This document shows, one piece after another, positions 1-11,367 of a stretch of 64,000 nt of DNA (position 1 is its first letter; the number at the start of each line of letters is the position of its first letter). A model generated the notes under the pieces. The model made no database searches. It was not told the DNA's origin and saw only the letters and a list, made by a program, of their open reading frames with translations. The DNA is from Nocardiopsis ansamitocini (GTDB taxonomy: Bacteria; Actinomycetota; Actinomycetes; Streptosporangiales; Streptosporangiaceae). The position numbers were made by a program, and so were the translations under genes. The stretch spans positions 87,161-151,160 of the forward strand of contig NZ_BSQG01000010.1 of assembly GCF_030268225.1 (NCBI RefSeq), in the 5' to 3' direction.

Positions 1-2949
1 GATCGCGCACAGCACCGCTTCCTCCCTGGTGCCGGGGCCGCGCCGGTGGGCCGCCGGAGCAGCGTACCCGGGCGCGGGAAGGGCGTCCCGGTCGAGTTTC
101 CCGCTGGGGGTCAACGGCAGGTGGTCGACGACGACCACCGCGGAGGGGACGGCGGCGGCGGGCAGTACCTCCGCCACGGCGGTGCGGATCGCGGCGGGGT
201 CGGCACCGTCGTGGGCAGCGGCGGGCACCACGTACCCCACGAGCCGCTCGTCGGCGGGGGCGTACTCGCGCACCACCACGGCGGCCCGGGCCACTTCGGG
301 ACGGGCGCGCAGTGCGGCCCGGACCTCGCCGAGTTCGATCCGGTGCCCGCGGATCTTCACCTGGTCGTCGTTGCGGCCGACGAACTCCAGCACGTGGTCC
401 GGGCGCCTGCGCCCGAGGTCGCCGGTGCGGTACATGCGGGTTCCCGGGGGACCGTAGGGGTCGGCGACGAACCGCTGTGCCGTGAGCCCCGGGCGGTTGA
501 GGTATCCCCGTGCGAGTCCGCCGCCCGAGATGTAGAGCTCCCCCACCACCCCGGGGGGCACCGGGGCGAGCCGTTCGTCGAGGACGTGGATCCACTCGCC
601 GGGATTGGGGGTGCCGATGGGCACCGGCCCCGGCCCGGGTCGACGGCCGGGCGCCAACCGGTACCGGGCGCTGTCGACGGTGGCCTCGGTGGGGCCGTAG
701 CAGTTGTAGACGACGACGTCGGGGAACCGCCGGCGCCAGGAGGCCAGGACGTCGCCCGTCAGGGCCTCGCCCCCCACCGTCAGGCACGCGCTCGGCGACG
801 CGCCGTCGGGCAGCTCCGCCAGCAGGTCGAGGTGGCTGGGGGTGACGCACAGCAGTGCGGGCCGGTCCCCCGCCTGGGCCTCGTCCCACACGGATGCGCC
901 GAGCCGGACCGTGCCGCCGCTGGTCAACGGCAGGTACACGGGGTTCAGTGCCTGGTCGAAGGAGAGCGAGGAGGTCACCACCGCGGTGCCGGCCGTTCCG
1001 GGGTACTCGGCGCGGGCCTGGCGCACGAACAGGCTCACCGAGCGGTGCTCGACCACCACGCCTTTGGGTCGCCCGGTGGAACCCGACGTGTAGATGACGT
1101 AGGCCGGGTGGGCGGGGAGCAGGGGCTGTACGCGGTCGGCGTCCGTTGGGTCGTGGTCGGGGAGGCCGGCGGCGTGGTCGGCCCAGGTGTCGATGTCCAG
1201 GAGGGGGACGGAGGAGGTGGTTGCGCGCCGCCCGAGGGCGCCGTCGGTGATGAGCAACCGGGGGGCGGCGTCGGTGAGCATGAGGGCGATGCGCTGATCC
1301 GGGTAGTCGGGGTCGATGGGCAGGTAGGCGGCGCCGGCCTTGAGGACGGCCAGCATCGCCACGATCGCGTCGGTGCCGCGCGGCAGCAGCAGCGCGACGA
1401 TCGCCTCCGGGCCGATCCCCTGCCCGGCCAGCCGGTGGGCCAGCCGGTTGGCGCGGGCGTTCAGCTCCCGGTAGTCCAGTTCGAGCGCGCCGGAGGCGAC
1501 GGCGGGGGCGTCGGGGGTGGCCGCGGCCTGCTCCTCGACGAGCGCGGGGAGCAGCGGCCCGTCGCCGGGCGCGGACGCCCCGGCCCGGCCACCGGTCAGC
1601 GCCGTGTGTTCGGCGGGGGTCAGGACGGTGGCCCGGCTGATCGGGCGGTCGGGGTCGGCGAGCATGTCGGCCACGAGGAGCAGCAGCCGCTCCACGATGC
1701 CGGTTGCGGTCTCCTGCGTGAACAGGTCCTGGGCGTACTCCAGCACCCCGTCGAGGCCGTAGTGGCCCTCGGCGTCGGGGGAGGCGTGCTGGCGCAGGTG
1801 GAGGGCGAGGTCGAACTTGGCGTTGCTGTAGTCGATGCGCTCTTCGGTGACGCGCAGGCCGGGAAGGTCGGGGACCCGTTCGGTCTGGTCCTCCAGGACC
1901 AGCATCACCTGGAAGAGGGGGTTCCAGGCCGCCGAGCGGTTCGGACGGAGTTCCTCCACGAGCCGTTCGAACGGCAGGTCTTGGTGGGAGTAGGCGTTGA
2001 GGTCGGTCGCGCGGACGCGCCCGAGCAGGGTGCGAAACGTCGGGTCCCCTGCGGTGTCGGTGCGCAGGACCAGGGTGTTGACGAACATGCCGATGAGGTC
2101 GTTGAGCCCCTCGTCCATGCGGCCGGCCACCGGGGACCCGATCGGGATGTCGGTGCCCGCCCCGAGGCGGGTGAGCAGGGCTGCGAACGCGGTCTGGAGC
2201 ACCATGTACAGGCTCGCGTGCTCGTCCCGGGCGAGCGCGAGCAGGCCCTTGTGGGTTTCGGGGCCGATGTGCACCGGTACCGTCGCCCCCCGGTGGGAGG
2301 CGACGGGCGGGCGGGGCCGGTCGGTGGGCAGCGGCAGCGTCTCGGGGACGCCCTTCAGGGCGTCGCGCCAATACGCCAGTTGCCGGCCCCCCAGGCCGGC
2401 GGGGTCGCGGATGTCGCCGAGCAGTTCGCGCTGCCAGAGGGTGTAGTCCGGGTACTGCACCGCCAGTGGTTGCCACTGCGGGGGGCCGCCGGCGCGCCGT
2501 GCGGTGTAGGCGTCGGCCAGGTCGCGCAGCAGCGGGGTGAGCGACCAGCCGTCGGCGGCGATGTGGTGGAGCAGGAGGAGCAGCACGTACCGGTCGCCGC
2601 CGAGGGCGATCAGCCGGGTGTGCAAAGGCGGTTGCGCGGCGAGGTCGAAGACGTGGCCCACCTCCTCGCGGAGGGCGTCGGCCAGGCCGGGTTCGTCGAC
2701 GTCGGTGGCGTCCAGGTCCGGTCGGGTGTCGGCGGAGGCGAGGATCTTCTGCCGCGGTGCCCCGTTCACCTCGGGGAAGACGGTGCGCAGGCTCTCGTGC
2801 CGGTCGACCAGGTCGCCCAGGGCGGCGTTCAGGGCGGCGACGTCGAGGTCCCCCTGGAGGCGGTAGATGAGCGGGATCCGGTACCCGGCCCCGTGGTCCA
2901 CCTGGTCGAGGAACCAGATCCGGGACTGTGCGAACGACAGCGGGATCAC
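1..2949 (-). CDS. Nonribosomal peptide synthetase, C-A module (partial, runs off left edge)
   Basis: The reading frame is open from a GTG at 2949 to the window edge (983 codons). The GTG overlaps the stop of the upstream synthetase in a GTGA junction, so the two are translationally coupled. Reading the minus strand, I see a condensation domain with an intact HHxxxDG motif (HHIAADG) near residue 210. It is followed by an adenylation domain with A3 [12 protein letters not shown]5 CYGPTE, A7 YRTGDL, A8 [11 protein letters not shown] and an intact A10 (SGKLDR). The specificity residues by alignment to GrsA read approximately D-Q-N-V-L-V-C-V-D, which I cannot match to a known substrate. A carrier domain and any thioesterase must lie left of the window. 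It extends the peptide built by the preceding protein. Function as NRPS is certain; the amino acid is unknown. Confidence 0.95.
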   Translation of the reverse strand, partial: MIPLSFAQSRIWFLDQVDHGAGYRIPLIYRLQGDLDVAALNAALGDLVDRHESLRTVFPEVNGAPRQKILASADTRPDLDATDVDEPGLADALREEVGHVFDLAAQPPLHTRLIALGGDRYVLLLLLHHIAADGWSLTPLLRDLADAYTARRAGGPPQWQPLAVQYPDYTLWQRELLGDIRDPAGLGGRQLAYWRDALKGVPETLPLPTDRPRPPVASHRGATVPVHIGPETHKGLLALARDEHASLYMVLQTAFAALLTRLGAGTDIPIGSPVAGRMDEGLNDLIGMFVNTLVLRTDTAGDPTFRTLLGRVRATDLNAYSHQDLPFERLVEELRPNRSAAWNPLFQVMLVLEDQTERVPDLPGLRVTEERIDYSNAKFDLALHLRQHASPDAEGHYGLDGVLEYAQDLFTQETATGIVERLLLLVADMLADPDRPISRATVLTPAEHTALTGGRAGASAPGDGPLLPALVEEQAAATPDAPAVASGALELDYRELNARANRLAHRLAGQGIGPEAIVALLLPRGTDAIVAMLAVLKAGAAYLPIDPDYPDQRIALMLTDAAPRLLITDGALGRRATTSSVPLLDIDTWADHAAGLPDHDPTDADRVQPLLPAHPAYVIYTSGSTGRPKGVVVEHRSVSLFVRQARAEYPGTAGTAVVTSSLSFDQALNPVYLPLTSGGTVRLGASVWDEAQAGDRPALLCVTPSHLDLLAELPDGASPSACLTVGGEALTGDVLASWRRRFPDVVVYNCYGPTEATVDSARYRLAPGRRPGPGPVPIGTPNPGEWIHVLDERLAPVPPGVVGELYISGGGLARGYLNRPGLTAQRFVADPYGPPGTRMYRTGDLGRRRPDHVLEFVGRNDDQVKIRGHRIELGEVRAALRARPEVARAAVVVREYAPADERLVGYVVPAAAHDGADPAAIRTAVAEVLPAAAVPSAVVVVDHLPLTPSGKLDRDALPAPGYAAPAAHRRGPGTREEAVLCAI

Positions 2950-5900
2950 GGCTGCTCCTGCGGTCGGGGCATGCGCCGCAACGTCGGCCTGCTGGTCCGC
3001 TCCGCGTTCGCGAGGCGGGCTGCCAGCGTTGCCACCGTCGGCGCCTCGAAGATCGTGCGGATCTCCACTTCCAGGCCCAGCACGCTCCGGAGGCGGCTGG
3101 CGAGCCTGGTCGCCGATATGGAGTGGCCGCCCAGGTCGAAGAAGGAGTCGTCGATTCCGAGCCGTTCGATGCGCAGGACTTCGGCGAAGAGGTCGCAGAG
3201 CACCTTCTCGTTCTCGGTCCGCGGGGCGCGCGACGTGGCGAGGACGGAGAAGTCGGGGTCGGGCAGTTCCGTGCGGTGGATCTTGCCGCTCGTGGTCAGC
3301 GGCATCCGGTCCAGGAACACCACGAGGGAGGGAACCATGAACTCCGGCAGGGAGCCGGCGACGAAGGCCCTCAGCGCTCCCTCGTCGGCGTCGGCCCCGG
3401 GCCTGGGGACCACGTAGGCCACCAGCCGTTTCCCCCCGGAGGTGTCGGAGCGCACGACGACCGCGGCCTGGGCGACGTCCGCGTGCCGGCCGAGGACGAA
3501 TTCGACTTCACCCGGCTCGACCCGGAAACCGCGGATCTTCGCCTGGTCGTCGACGCGGCCGACGTAGAGCAGTTCCCCGTCAAAGGACCAGCGCACGAGG
3601 TCGCCGGTGCGGTACATCCGTTCCCCGGGGCCGTCGAAGGGGTTGGCGACGAACCGTTGGGCGGTCATGCCCGGGCGGGCCCAGTACCCGCGTGCCAGTG
3701 CCGTGCCCGCGATATACAGCTCGCCGGTGACGCCGGGGAGTACGGGCCGGAGTCCGGCGTCCAGGACGTACATGCGGGTGTTGGGGATCGGTGCCCCCAC
3801 GGGTGCGGTCGTCGAGCGCCACCGGGTCAGGTCGGGGGGCAGGGTGAACGCGGTGACCAGGTGGGTCTCGGTGGGTCCGTAGAGGTTGTGCAGGCGCCGG
3901 CCCGGGAGTGCGGCGAGGAAGGCGCGGACGCCGGGGGTGAGGCGCAGCGCCTCCCCGCCCTGGCTGAGGTCGGTCAGTGCCGGTAGCCGGCGCCCCTGGA
4001 CGTGTGCGGCCTCGCAGATGGCCTCCAGCATCACGTTGGGGACGCAGATCTCCTCGACCCGGTTCTCGTCGAGCCAGCGCACCAGGTGTTCGGGGTCGCG
4101 CCGCACCTGGGCGTCGGGAACGGCGAGCGGTTTGCCCGCGGTGAGGGTTTCGATGAACTCCCAGGCCGAGACGTCGAAGCTGAACGCGGAGAACTGTGCC
4201 ACCGGCCCGTGCGGGGAGCCGGCCGTGCCGCTGTTGATCCATTCGGTGTGGGCGATCACCAGGTTGACCAGGGGGCCGGAGGTCATCACCACGCCTTTGG
4301 GGGTTCCGGTGGAGCCGGAGGTGTGGATGACGTACACGGGTGTGCCGGGCCGCAGGGGGGCGGTGCGGTCGGCGTCGGAGAGGTCGTGTCCGGGTTGTCG
4401 GGCCAGGCGGTCGGCCGTGTCGGGGTGGTCCAGGAGGATGCGGGGGGTGGCGCCGGGGAGGCCGGGTGCGGTCTCGGCGGTGGCCAGGACGGCGAGGGGG
4501 GTGATGTCGTCGAACAGGAACGCGATCCGTTCGGCTGGGTAGTCGGGGTCCACGGGCATGTACGCCGCCCCGGCCTTGAGGACCGCCCACACCGCGACCG
4601 CCTGGTCGGCCGAACGCGGCACCGCGACGGCGACCACGCTCTCGGGCCCCGCCCCGTGTTCGACCAGCAGCCGGGCCAGCCGGTTCACCCGAGTGTTGAA
4701 CGCACCGTAGGACACCCGTTCCCCCGGGGCGAGGACAGCGTCGCGTTGCGGGGCCTCGGCGGCCCTGGCCTGGAGGAGTTCGGGCAGGGTCGTGTCGGGG
4801 ACCGGCCGCGCCGTGTCGTTCCACCGCCGCAGGACGCGTTCGCGTTCGCCCGGGTGCCAGAGCTCGAACCGGCTGACGCGGCGGCCGGGATCGGCGACGG
4901 CGTCCTCGATCAGGGCGACGAGCCGGTCGACCAGGGAGACGACGGTGTCCCGGTCGAAGAGGTCCGTGCTGTACTGGACGGTTCCGGTCAGTGCCGCGGC
5001 CGGTCCGGTCCGGGTCGTCTCGTTGTCGATCTCGATGGCGAGATCGAAGGGGACGTACCCCGTCTCCACGGTCTCGGCACGGACCTCGACGCCGGGGAGC
5101 TCCAGTACGCCCGCCCGGGTGTTGCGCAGGGCCAGCACGACCTGGAACAGGGGGTGGCGGGCCGGCGACCGCTCCGAGGCGAGTTCGTCGACCAGTACCT
5201 CGAAGGGGATCTCCTGGTTGGCGTAGGCGTCGAGACAGGCCGTGCGCACCCGTTCGAGGACGTCGGAGAAGGTCGGGTCGCCGGAGAGGTCCGTTCGGAT
5301 GACGAGCATGTTGGCGAAGAAGCCGACCAGGTCGCCCAGTGCTTCGTCGGTGCGCCCGGCCACCGGCGAGCCGATGGGGATGTCGTCCCCGGCGCCGAGC
5401 CGGGACAGCAGGACGGCCAGTGCCGCCTGGAGCACCATGAAGGTGCTCGCGCCGTGCTCCTCTGCGAGGGCGCCCAGGCGGCGCTGCACGGTTCCGGGGA
5501 TGGTGAGTGGGACCGTGGCGCCCCGGTAGGAGGCCGCGGGCGGGCGGGGCCGGTCGGTGGGCAGCGCGATCTCCGAGGGGAGGCCGGCGAGCGCGCCCCG
5601 CCAGTGGGCGAGCTGCGCGGCCAGCAGGCTCAAGGGGTCCTCCCGCCGGCCCAGGAGGTCCCGCTGCCACAGCGCGTAGTCGGTGTAGCGCACCGGGAGC
5701 GGTCCGAAGGAGGGGGCCCGCCCGTCGTGCCGGGCGAGGTAGGCGGCCGAAAGGTCGCGCAGCAGCGGATGCACCGACCATCCGTCGCCGGCGATGTGGT
5801 GGATCACCAGCAGCAGCACGTGCTCCTGGGGGCCCAGCGCGAACAGCACGGCCCGCAGGGGTGGTTCGGACTCCAGCCCGAACCGGCGCCGCGCCTCGGC

Positions 5901-8900
5901 CACCAACCGGGCGGGCAACCGGTCGGGGTCGGTGGGCACCACGGGCAGGTCGACGTGCAAAGCGTCCGGGTCCAGCACCTGCTGGTAGGGGTCGTTCTCC
6001 GTCGGGGGGAAGACCGTGCGCAGCGCTTCGTGGCGCAGGACGACGTCGCGCAGCGCCGTTGCGAGGGCGGCGGTGTCCACGGGGCCCGAGAGCCGCAGCG
6101 CCATCGGATGGTTGTAGGCCGATCCCGTCCCCTCCAGCTGGCGTTGGAACCACAGCCTCGACTGGGCGAACGACAGCGGTGTGCGCCCGGAACGGTCGGA
6201 CCGCCGCAGGGCGGGGCGGGCCGGGGCACCGTCGCCGATCAGCCGGGCCAGGCCCGCGGGGGTGGGTGCGTCGTACACCGAGCGGATGTCGGTCTCCCTG
6301 TCCAGGACCGTACGGATTCTGCTGACCAGCCGGGTCGCCAGGAGGGAGTGCCCGCCCAGGGCGAAGAAGTCGTCGTCGATCCCCGCCGGCAGCCCGAGGA
6401 CGTCGGCGAAGACCGCGCGCAGCGCCTCCTCCACGGGGGTTCCGAAGGCGCGTCCGCTGGGGGCGTGCGCCGGGGCGGGCGCCGGCAGTGCGCGCTGGTC
6501 GATCATCCCCGACTGGGTCAACGGCAGTGCGTCGATGACGACGAGCGCCGCGGGGACCATGTAGTGCGGGAGCCGGGCGGCGAGGTCGCGCCGGACGGCC
6601 TCCTCGTCGACCGCTCCCCCGGGTTCGGGCACGAGGTAGCCGACGAGCATCTTGTCGCCCCTGGCGTCGGCGCGCGCCACCACGAGCGCCCGGCCTACGC
6701 CCGCGCAGTGGGCCAGTACCGCCTGGACCTCCCCCGGCTCGACCCGAAAGCCCCGGACCTTGACCTGGTCGTCGATCCGTCCGATGAAGTCCAGTTCCCC
6801 GTCGGGGGTCCAGCGGACGAGGTCCCCCGTGCGGTACATCCGCTCTCCCGGGGGGCCGAAGGGGTCGGCCACGAACCGCAGTGCGGTGAGGTCGGGGCGG
6901 CCGAGGTAGCCGCGCGCCAGGACCGGGCCGGCGATGTGGAGTTCACCGACGACGCCTGCGGGAAGGCGCCGCAACGCACCGTCGAGCACGTAGGCCCGGG
7001 CCCCCGCCACGGGGCTCCCGATCAGCGGGACCCGTCCGCCCGAGGAGCGGGTGAAACGCTTGCGGGTGACCTCGACAGTGGTCTCGGTCGGGCCGTAGCC
7101 GTTCCAGAAGACGTGGTCGGCCGTCCAGGTGTCCACCAGGTCGGCGGACACCGCGTCGCCGCCCACGGACATCACCCGCAGGCCGGGGAGCCGGTGGGCG
7201 GGGAGCAGTTGTGCCACACCGGGCGAGAGGTGGGCCATCGTCACCCGCTGCCGGACCATCAGGCCGTGGAGGGCGTCCGCGTCGTGACGGTCGTCGTCAC
7301 TGGCGAGCACCATCGTGGCGCCGGCGGCTAGGGAGGCGAAGACGTCGAGCACCGAGGCGTCGAAGGTGAAGGCGGAGGCGGCCAGGACCCGGTCCTCGGG
7401 GCGTATCCCGTAGTCGGCGACGGAGTGGCGCAGGAAGTGCGCCAGCTCGCCGCGTTGGACCACCACTCCTTTGGGCCGCCCGGTCGATCCGGAGGTGTAG
7501 ATGACGTACGCCGCCTGGGCGGACGCCGCGGTTCCCGGCTTGCGGTCGGGTGCGGGACCCGCGGACAGCGGGGCGGCTCCGGCGGCCGTCTCCTCCAGGA
7601 AGAGCGGACGGACGTCGGGCCCCACCCGGTCGGCCCGGTCGGCGAGGTCGACGGAGCTCACGAGCAGGACGGGGCGGGCGTCGCCGAGCATGAACGAGAG
7701 CCGCTCGTCGGGATGGTCCAGGTCCAGCGCCATCAGGGTGGCCCCCGACTTGAGGACCGCCAGCATCGCCACCACGGATTCCGGTGACCGCGGGAGCAGC
7801 AGGGCGACACAGGTCTCGGGGGCCGCTCCCCGCCCGGTGAGCACCGCGGCGAGGGCGTCGGCGCGCGCGTCGAGCTCGGCGTAGGTCAGGGAGGTCTCCG
7901 CGAAGACGACCGCCTGCGCGTCGGGGCGCTGTTGCACGTGGGGGGCGAGCAGATCGGACAGCGCGGTGGGTACGGCGCCGGGTTCGTGCGTCCCGGACTC
8001 CGTGGGTTCCTCGGGGGGTGCGACGACGGCGGGCTGGAACCCGGGCAGCAGGTCGGCGCGCCCGACGAGGGTGTCGGGCGCGGTGGCCACCAGGTCGAGC
8101 GCCCGCCGCATCAGGTTCAGGGCCTCGGCGTGGGCGGACGCGTCGTAGAGCTCGGGGTCGGCGTCCACCTCCAGGCGCAGGCTCCGGTCGGGGTCGATGT
8201 CCCACAGGTACAGGGAGAGGTCCTCGAACGGGCCGGCCGAGAGGTTGTGCGCGGTGACGGGGTGGCCGCCGAAGGTGTCGGGGTAGTCGAAGGCCATGAC
8301 GTTCACCGAGACCGACCACGGTGTCTCGCCGGGGCGCAGGCCCAGGTCGCGGCGGATGTCCTCGTAGCGGTAGCGCTGGTGGCGGGCCGCCTCGCGCACG
8401 CGGCCGGCGCCGTGGGCCACGAGGTCGCGCACAGAGGTCCCCGGTGGCATCCGGAGGCGCAGCGGAACGATGTTGGCCATCATTCCGGGGACCGCGCGCT
8501 GGGCGCCGCGACCGCGGCCGTGGACGGCGAAGCCGAGCACGACGTCGGCCCTGCCGGTGGCGCACCCCACCGCCAGGCCGGCGGCCGTGGCCATCAGGCC
8601 GGCGAGCGACGTGCCGAGGTCGCGGGCGGCTTCTCTCAACCGGTCCGCGTCGGCGGGTTCGATGCGACACGAGAGGCGTCGGGCCCCGTCGGCTGCTCCG
8701 CGCGCGGGCCGGGTGCTGAGGCTGACCGGTCCGGGGTAGGCGTCGAGGACGCTGCTCCAGTACCGGCGGTCCGCGTCGTGCTCGGCGGAGGCGCGGTAGG
8801 CGGCGTCGGCGTCGAGCAGGGTGCGGATCGGACCGAAAGGCTCCCCCTTGTCGCCTCCCGTGTGCAGCGCGCCGTAGAGGTGGGCGAGGCGGTTGGCCAC

Positions 8901-9350
8901 CAATGGCAGGCTGACGCCGTCGTTGATGATGTGGTGGTAGCCCTGGTACCAGTAGAAACGGTCGGCGGCGAGCTTGAGCAGGAGGTAGGTGGCCAGCGGG
9001 GCGCGGTGGAGGTCGCGGAGGCGGTGCAGGTCGCCGCGCATCAGTTCCAGGGCACGGTCGTGGGGGGCGTCCTCGGCGGTGAGGTCGTGGAACCGCAGGG
9101 GGGCGTCGACTTCGGCGAGGAGCCGCTGCGCGGGGTCCCCGTCCTCCTCGAACAGTTCGAGGTGGACCGACTGGGTCTCGCGCACCGCCAAGCGCAGTGC
9201 CTCGGCGAACACCCCGGTGTCCACCGGTCCCGCGATGTCGAGGTATTCGCCCACGTTGAGTATCGGGCTGTCCGGGGCGGCCTGCTGGGCGTGCCACAGT
9301 CCTCGCTGCCCGGCGGTGAGGTCGATGGGGTCGAAATCGCGGGCCGCCAT
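2946..9350 (-). CDS. Dimodular nonribosomal peptide synthetase (C-A-T-C-A-T)
   Basis: This 2134-residue protein starts at ATG 9350 behind a GGGAGAAACGAG ribosome site. The order is C (about 1-430, HHIINDG at 139-145), A (about 460-960), T (GGHS, Ser1002), C (about 1050-1490, HHIAGDG), A (about 1500-2030) and T (GGHS, Ser2077). The first C domain resembles the N-terminal EntF type (LTAGQRGLW start, FYWYQGYHH), which usually accepts an acyl group from a separate carrier protein. The first A domain keeps A3, A5, A7 and A8, but its A10 motif reads SGMIDQ: the catalytic lysine is Met949. The second A10 (SGKIHR) is intact. Specificity residues read approximately D-A-L-H-M-V-G-V-E and D-V-W-C-L-Q-L-L-V; neither is a code I can assign. 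There is no epimerisation or methylation domain. It is co-directional with mbtH and the amidinotransferase. Confidence 0.97.
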   Translation of the reverse strand: MAARDFDPIDLTAGQRGLWHAQQAAPDSPILNVGEYLDIAGPVDTGVFAEALRLAVRETQSVHLELFEEDGDPAQRLLAEVDAPLRFHDLTAEDAPHDRALELMRGDLHRLRDLHRAPLATYLLLKLAADRFYWYQGYHHIINDGVSLPLVANRLAHLYGALHTGGDKGEPFGPIRTLLDADAAYRASAEHDADRRYWSSVLDAYPGPVSLSTRPARGAADGARRLSCRIEPADADRLREAARDLGTSLAGLMATAAGLAVGCATGRADVVLGFAVHGRGRGAQRAVPGMMANIVPLRLRMPPGTSVRDLVAHGAGRVREAARHQRYRYEDIRRDLGLRPGETPWSVSVNVMAFDYPDTFGGHPVTAHNLSAGPFEDLSLYLWDIDPDRSLRLEVDADPELYDASAHAEALNLMRRALDLVATAPDTLVGRADLLPGFQPAVVAPPEEPTESGTHEPGAVPTALSDLLAPHVQQRPDAQAVVFAETSLTYAELDARADALAAVLTGRGAAPETCVALLLPRSPESVVAMLAVLKSGATLMALDLDHPDERLSFMLGDARPVLLVSSVDLADRADRVGPDVRPLFLEETAAGAAPLSAGPAPDRKPGTAASAQAAYVIYTSGSTGRPKGVVVQRGELAHFLRHSVADYGIRPEDRVLAASAFTFDASVLDVFASLAAGATMVLASDDDRHDADALHGLMVRQRVTMAHLSPGVAQLLPAHRLPGLRVMSVGGDAVSADLVDTWTADHVFWNGYGPTETTVEVTRKRFTRSSGGRVPLIGSPVAGARAYVLDGALRRLPAGVVGELHIAGPVLARGYLGRPDLTALRFVADPFGPPGERMYRTGDLVRWTPDGELDFIGRIDDQVKVRGFRVEPGEVQAVLAHCAGVGRALVVARADARGDKMLVGYLVPEPGGAVDEEAVRRDLAARLPHYMVPAALVVIDALPLTQSGMIDQRALPAPAPAHAPSGRAFGTPVEEALRAVFADVLGLPAGIDDDFFALGGHSLLATRLVSRIRTVLDRETDIRSVYDAPTPAGLARLIGDGAPARPALRRSDRSGRTPLSFAQSRLWFQRQLEGTGSAYNHPMALRLSGPVDTAALATALRDVVLRHEALRTVFPPTENDPYQQVLDPDALHVDLPVVPTDPDRLPARLVAEARRRFGLESEPPLRAVLFALGPQEHVLLLVIHHIAGDGWSVHPLLRDLSAAYLARHDGRAPSFGPLPVRYTDYALWQRDLLGRREDPLSLLAAQLAHWRGALAGLPSEIALPTDRPRPPAASYRGATVPLTIPGTVQRRLGALAEEHGASTFMVLQAALAVLLSRLGAGDDIPIGSPVAGRTDEALGDLVGFFANMLVIRTDLSGDPTFSDVLERVRTACLDAYANQEIPFEVLVDELASERSPARHPLFQVVLALRNTRAGVLELPGVEVRAETVETGYVPFDLAIEIDNETTRTGPAAALTGTVQYSTDLFDRDTVVSLVDRLVALIEDAVADPGRRVSRFELWHPGERERVLRRWNDTARPVPDTTLPELLQARAAEAPQRDAVLAPGERVSYGAFNTRVNRLARLLVEHGAGPESVVAVAVPRSADQAVAVWAVLKAGAAYMPVDPDYPAERIAFLFDDITPLAVLATAETAPGLPGATPRILLDHPDTADRLARQPGHDLSDADRTAPLRPGTPVYVIHTSGSTGTPKGVVMTSGPLVNLVIAHTEWINSGTAGSPHGPVAQFSAFSFDVSAWEFIETLTAGKPLAVPDAQVRRDPEHLVRWLDENRVEEICVPNVMLEAICEAAHVQGRRLPALTDLSQGGEALRLTPGVRAFLAALPGRRLHNLYGPTETHLVTAFTLPPDLTRWRSTTAPVGAPIPNTRMYVLDAGLRPVLPGVTGELYIAGTALARGYWARPGMTAQRFVANPFDGPGERMYRTGDLVRWSFDGELLYVGRVDDQAKIRGFRVEPGEVEFVLGRHADVAQAAVVVRSDTSGGKRLVAYVVPRPGADADEGALRAFVAGSLPEFMVPSLVVFLDRMPLTTSGKIHRTELPDPDFSVLATSRAPRTENEKVLCDLFAEVLRIERLGIDDSFFDLGGHSISATRLASRLRSVLGLEVEIRTIFEAPTVATLAARLANAERTSRPTLRRMPRPQEQP

Positions 9351-9461
9351 GTTTCTCGTTTCTCCCGATCCAGGTCGTGCCGTCGAGCAGGTGTGCCGTC
9401 CGTGCGCCTCGGGTCCCGCCCCCCACGGGGGACCGGGCCGACCGGGGTCGCGGGATCGGTG

Positions 9462-9671
9462 TCAGGGCTCCATCGCGTCGGTCAGGCTGCGCGGCCGCAT
9501 ATCGGTCCAGTTCTCATCGATATAGCCCAGGCAGGCGGCCCGGGTGTCGTCGCCGAACACCGGCTCCCATCCGGAGGGGATCTCGGCGAACACCGGCCAC
9601 AACGAGTGCTGGCCTTCGGCGTTGACCAGGACGAGGAAACGTCCGTCCTCGTCGTCGAACGGGTTGCTCAT
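9462..9671 (-). CDS. mbtH: MbtH family protein
   Basis: This is a 69-residue MbtH-like protein, the usual family length. It starts [12 protein letters not shown] and carries the family's conserved tryptophans ([21 protein letters not shown]). MbtH proteins bind adenylation domains and are needed for solubility or activity of many NRPSs. It sits 111 bp upstream of the dimodular synthetase and on the same strand, so it most likely serves these synthetases. The start at ATG 9671 is the only reasonable one. Confidence 0.97.
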   Translation of the reverse strand: MSNPFDDEDGRFLVLVNAEGQHSLWPVFAEIPSGWEPVFGDDTRAACLGYIDENWTDMRPRSLTDAMEP

Positions 9672-9767
9672 GGGCTCTCGTCTCTTCTGTGCCGGTGGCC
9701 CCGCCGCTTTGCGGGACGCGGGGCAGGGGTGGGGGGAACCGGGGTCGGTGGGCGTGGCGGGAAGCGG

Positions 9768-10853
9768 CTAGTCCAGGTAGGAATCGAGCGCGCCCCGCCT
9801 GCGCACGTCGAGGGTGGCGCAGTGGAACGATCCGCCGAAGCTGTTGAAATGACGGAAGTCGCAGGGGATGGGGGTGAATCCCCACTTCTTCAGTGCGTCG
9901 ATCATGGGTGCGTCCTGCCGCTCGACGACCACGCGGTGTTCGTCGAGCATGAGGATGTTCATGGTGATCCACTTGCTGGTCAGGTAGAGCGGATGCGAGT
10001 CGGGGATGATCGGGGTGGGGGCGTGGAACACGTCCCAGCCGCGGAAGATCTCCGGTACCTTCCGCACCCGTTCGGGGTTGATCAGCAGTTTTCCGGGGGC
10101 CATCGGTACGAGGGTGGCGTCGATGTGCATCGGGTGGGGGTCGTCGAATTCGAGCACGTGGATGCGGTAGCGGTCGCCGAGGTGGCGGCGCAGCCATTCG
10201 ATCCCGAACGCGTTGGTGACGTGGCTCTTCTGGGCGATGATGTCGCGGCCGCAGCGGGTGAAGTCGGCAGCGTCGAAGGTGGGCTCGAACTCCGTGACGA
10301 CGAGGTGGGTCGGCTCCCCCGGGGCGGGGTCGGTCCAGGCGGGGTCGTACTGTGCGTCCACTAGTTCGGGTTTGGGGCCGGAACTCCATCGGGCTCCCCC
10401 GTGGAAGTACTCCTTGAGCAGGGGGCGATAGGCGAGGGTCTCGAAGTAGCGTGAGCGCCAGGCCAGCGGGCACTCGATGATCTCCTCGCCCACGACGAGC
10501 AGGACGTCACGGGGCATCGCGGCATACATGCCGGTGCTGGTCCAGTCCAGGGTGGAGTAGGGCTGCCGTTGGGGGATCGGCTCGGGACGGCGGACCGTCA
10601 CCCCCTCGGATCTCAGTAACTGGACGAAACCCTCCAGCTCGTCGTGCGCCGCCTGGACCAGTTCCGGGGGAAAGGGCCGGCCCGCCTGTTGCCGGAACGT
10701 GGCGCGCTGGTTCTCGGGCAGCACGGGTTCCAAGGCGGTGTGCCACTGCGGAAAGCTCGCACCGTCGACGATTCCCACGATGACTTCTTCGAGCGGGTCC
10801 CATTCCGTATAAGAACGGACGGGACTCGGACCGTTTCGCCGCAGTTCAGACAC
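9768..10853 (-). CDS. Glycine amidinotransferase family protein (AGAT/StrB/CyrA type)
   Basis: This is a 361-residue protein starting at GTG 10853. It has the arginine:glycine amidinotransferase fold signatures: N-terminal EWDPLEEVIVG, central FDAADFTRCGRDI, the catalytic His region DPHPMHIDATL, and C-terminal GGSFHCATLDVRR, whose Cys345 is the expected amidino-acceptor cysteine. Family members move the amidino group of arginine onto glycine, an inosamine or another amine. Here it is the first gene of the NRPS operon, separated from mbtH by 96 bp, so it probably supplies a guanidino-bearing building block or starter such as guanidinoacetate. The acceptor cannot be read from sequence. Family assignment is strong; substrate is inference. 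Confidence 0.93.
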   Translation of the reverse strand: MSELRRNGPSPVRSYTEWDPLEEVIVGIVDGASFPQWHTALEPVLPENQRATFRQQAGRPFPPELVQAAHDELEGFVQLLRSEGVTVRRPEPIPQRQPYSTLDWTSTGMYAAMPRDVLLVVGEEIIECPLAWRSRYFETLAYRPLLKEYFHGGARWSSGPKPELVDAQYDPAWTDPAPGEPTHLVVTEFEPTFDAADFTRCGRDIIAQKSHVTNAFGIEWLRRHLGDRYRIHVLEFDDPHPMHIDATLVPMAPGKLLINPERVRKVPEIFRGWDVFHAPTPIIPDSHPLYLTSKWITMNILMLDEHRVVVERQDAPMIDALKKWGFTPIPCDFRHFNSFGGSFHCATLDVRRRGALDSYLD

Positions 10854-11088
10854 CCCGCTTCACATTACTTTCCCACTTCACCGGAACACAGAGATATCGA
10901 CTGGCCAGAATCGGCCATGCCGAAGGACGGGAATTTCTCTCCCACCGGAGAGCACGGGTACATCCTGGCGAAATTCAATATAGCACCTGGTCACGTCGGC
11001 CCCATTGGATCAGCCCATCGCTTTTGAGGCGCCGACAATCAATCCAAGACGATCCATTCTGCCGCAAAACATGTCAACAAAAAATGAG

Positions 11089-11104
11089 TGTGACCGAGAT
11101 CACA
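11089..11104. promoter_or_regulatory. CRP/GlxR-like operator
   Basis: The sequence TGTGACCGAGATCACA is a TGTGA-N6-TCACA palindrome, the consensus spacing of CRP-family sites. It abuts the candidate -35 element of the alkylproline operon promoter, a position typical of class II activation. The regulator is not in the window. Confidence 0.6.
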
Positions 11105-11132
11105 TTACTTATTCGATTGCCATTTGTATAGT
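11105..11132 (+). promoter_or_regulatory. Candidate promoter of the alkylproline operon
   Basis: TATAGT at 11127-11132 is a good -10 hexamer. TTACTT at 11105-11110 lies 16 bp upstream as a weak -35, directly next to the CRP-like site. A weak -35 beside an activator site fits activated transcription. It is assigned by eye only. Confidence 0.45.
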
Positions 11133-11367
11133 GTCAACCGAAACCGAGATCGCCTTGGATTGAAACCCGGCAATGGGAAACGTCTTCGACCTGCGATTTT
11201 ACCGATAAATCGTGCCCCGCCGACCTTCCGGCGCACACTTGAGAGAGGTCCGCCAATCGGACGGAGCGAAAACCATTGAGGGAGGAATAACCAGCCGCCT
11301 CTTCTCAAATTCCCGGCCGGCCAATTGTCAAGCCACACGGAAAGCAACAGACGAAAGTTGTGAACAA

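Larger units (their letters stand above)
10854..11367. promoter_or_regulatory. Divergent intergenic control region of the biosynthetic cluster
   Basis: These 514 bp separate the minus-strand amidinotransferase/NRPS operon from the plus-strand alkylproline operon. The region is much AT-richer than its surroundings, as expected for a bidirectional promoter, and has no convincing ORF. It holds a CRP-like palindrome and a plausible plus-strand promoter (listed separately). The plus-strand 5' leader would be about 230 nt long. Confidence 0.7.

Noticed and set aside
46..3417. Very long plus-strand ORF (1123 residues) opposite the NRPS genes
   Set aside because: Its product is low-complexity Gly/Ala/Arg/Pro sequence, and the opposite strand encodes textbook NRPS domains in the same stretch.
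4002..10364. Two further long plus-strand frames across the synthetase, MbtH and amidinotransferase region
   Set aside because: They are antisense shadows of high-GC coding DNA with no domain or start site.
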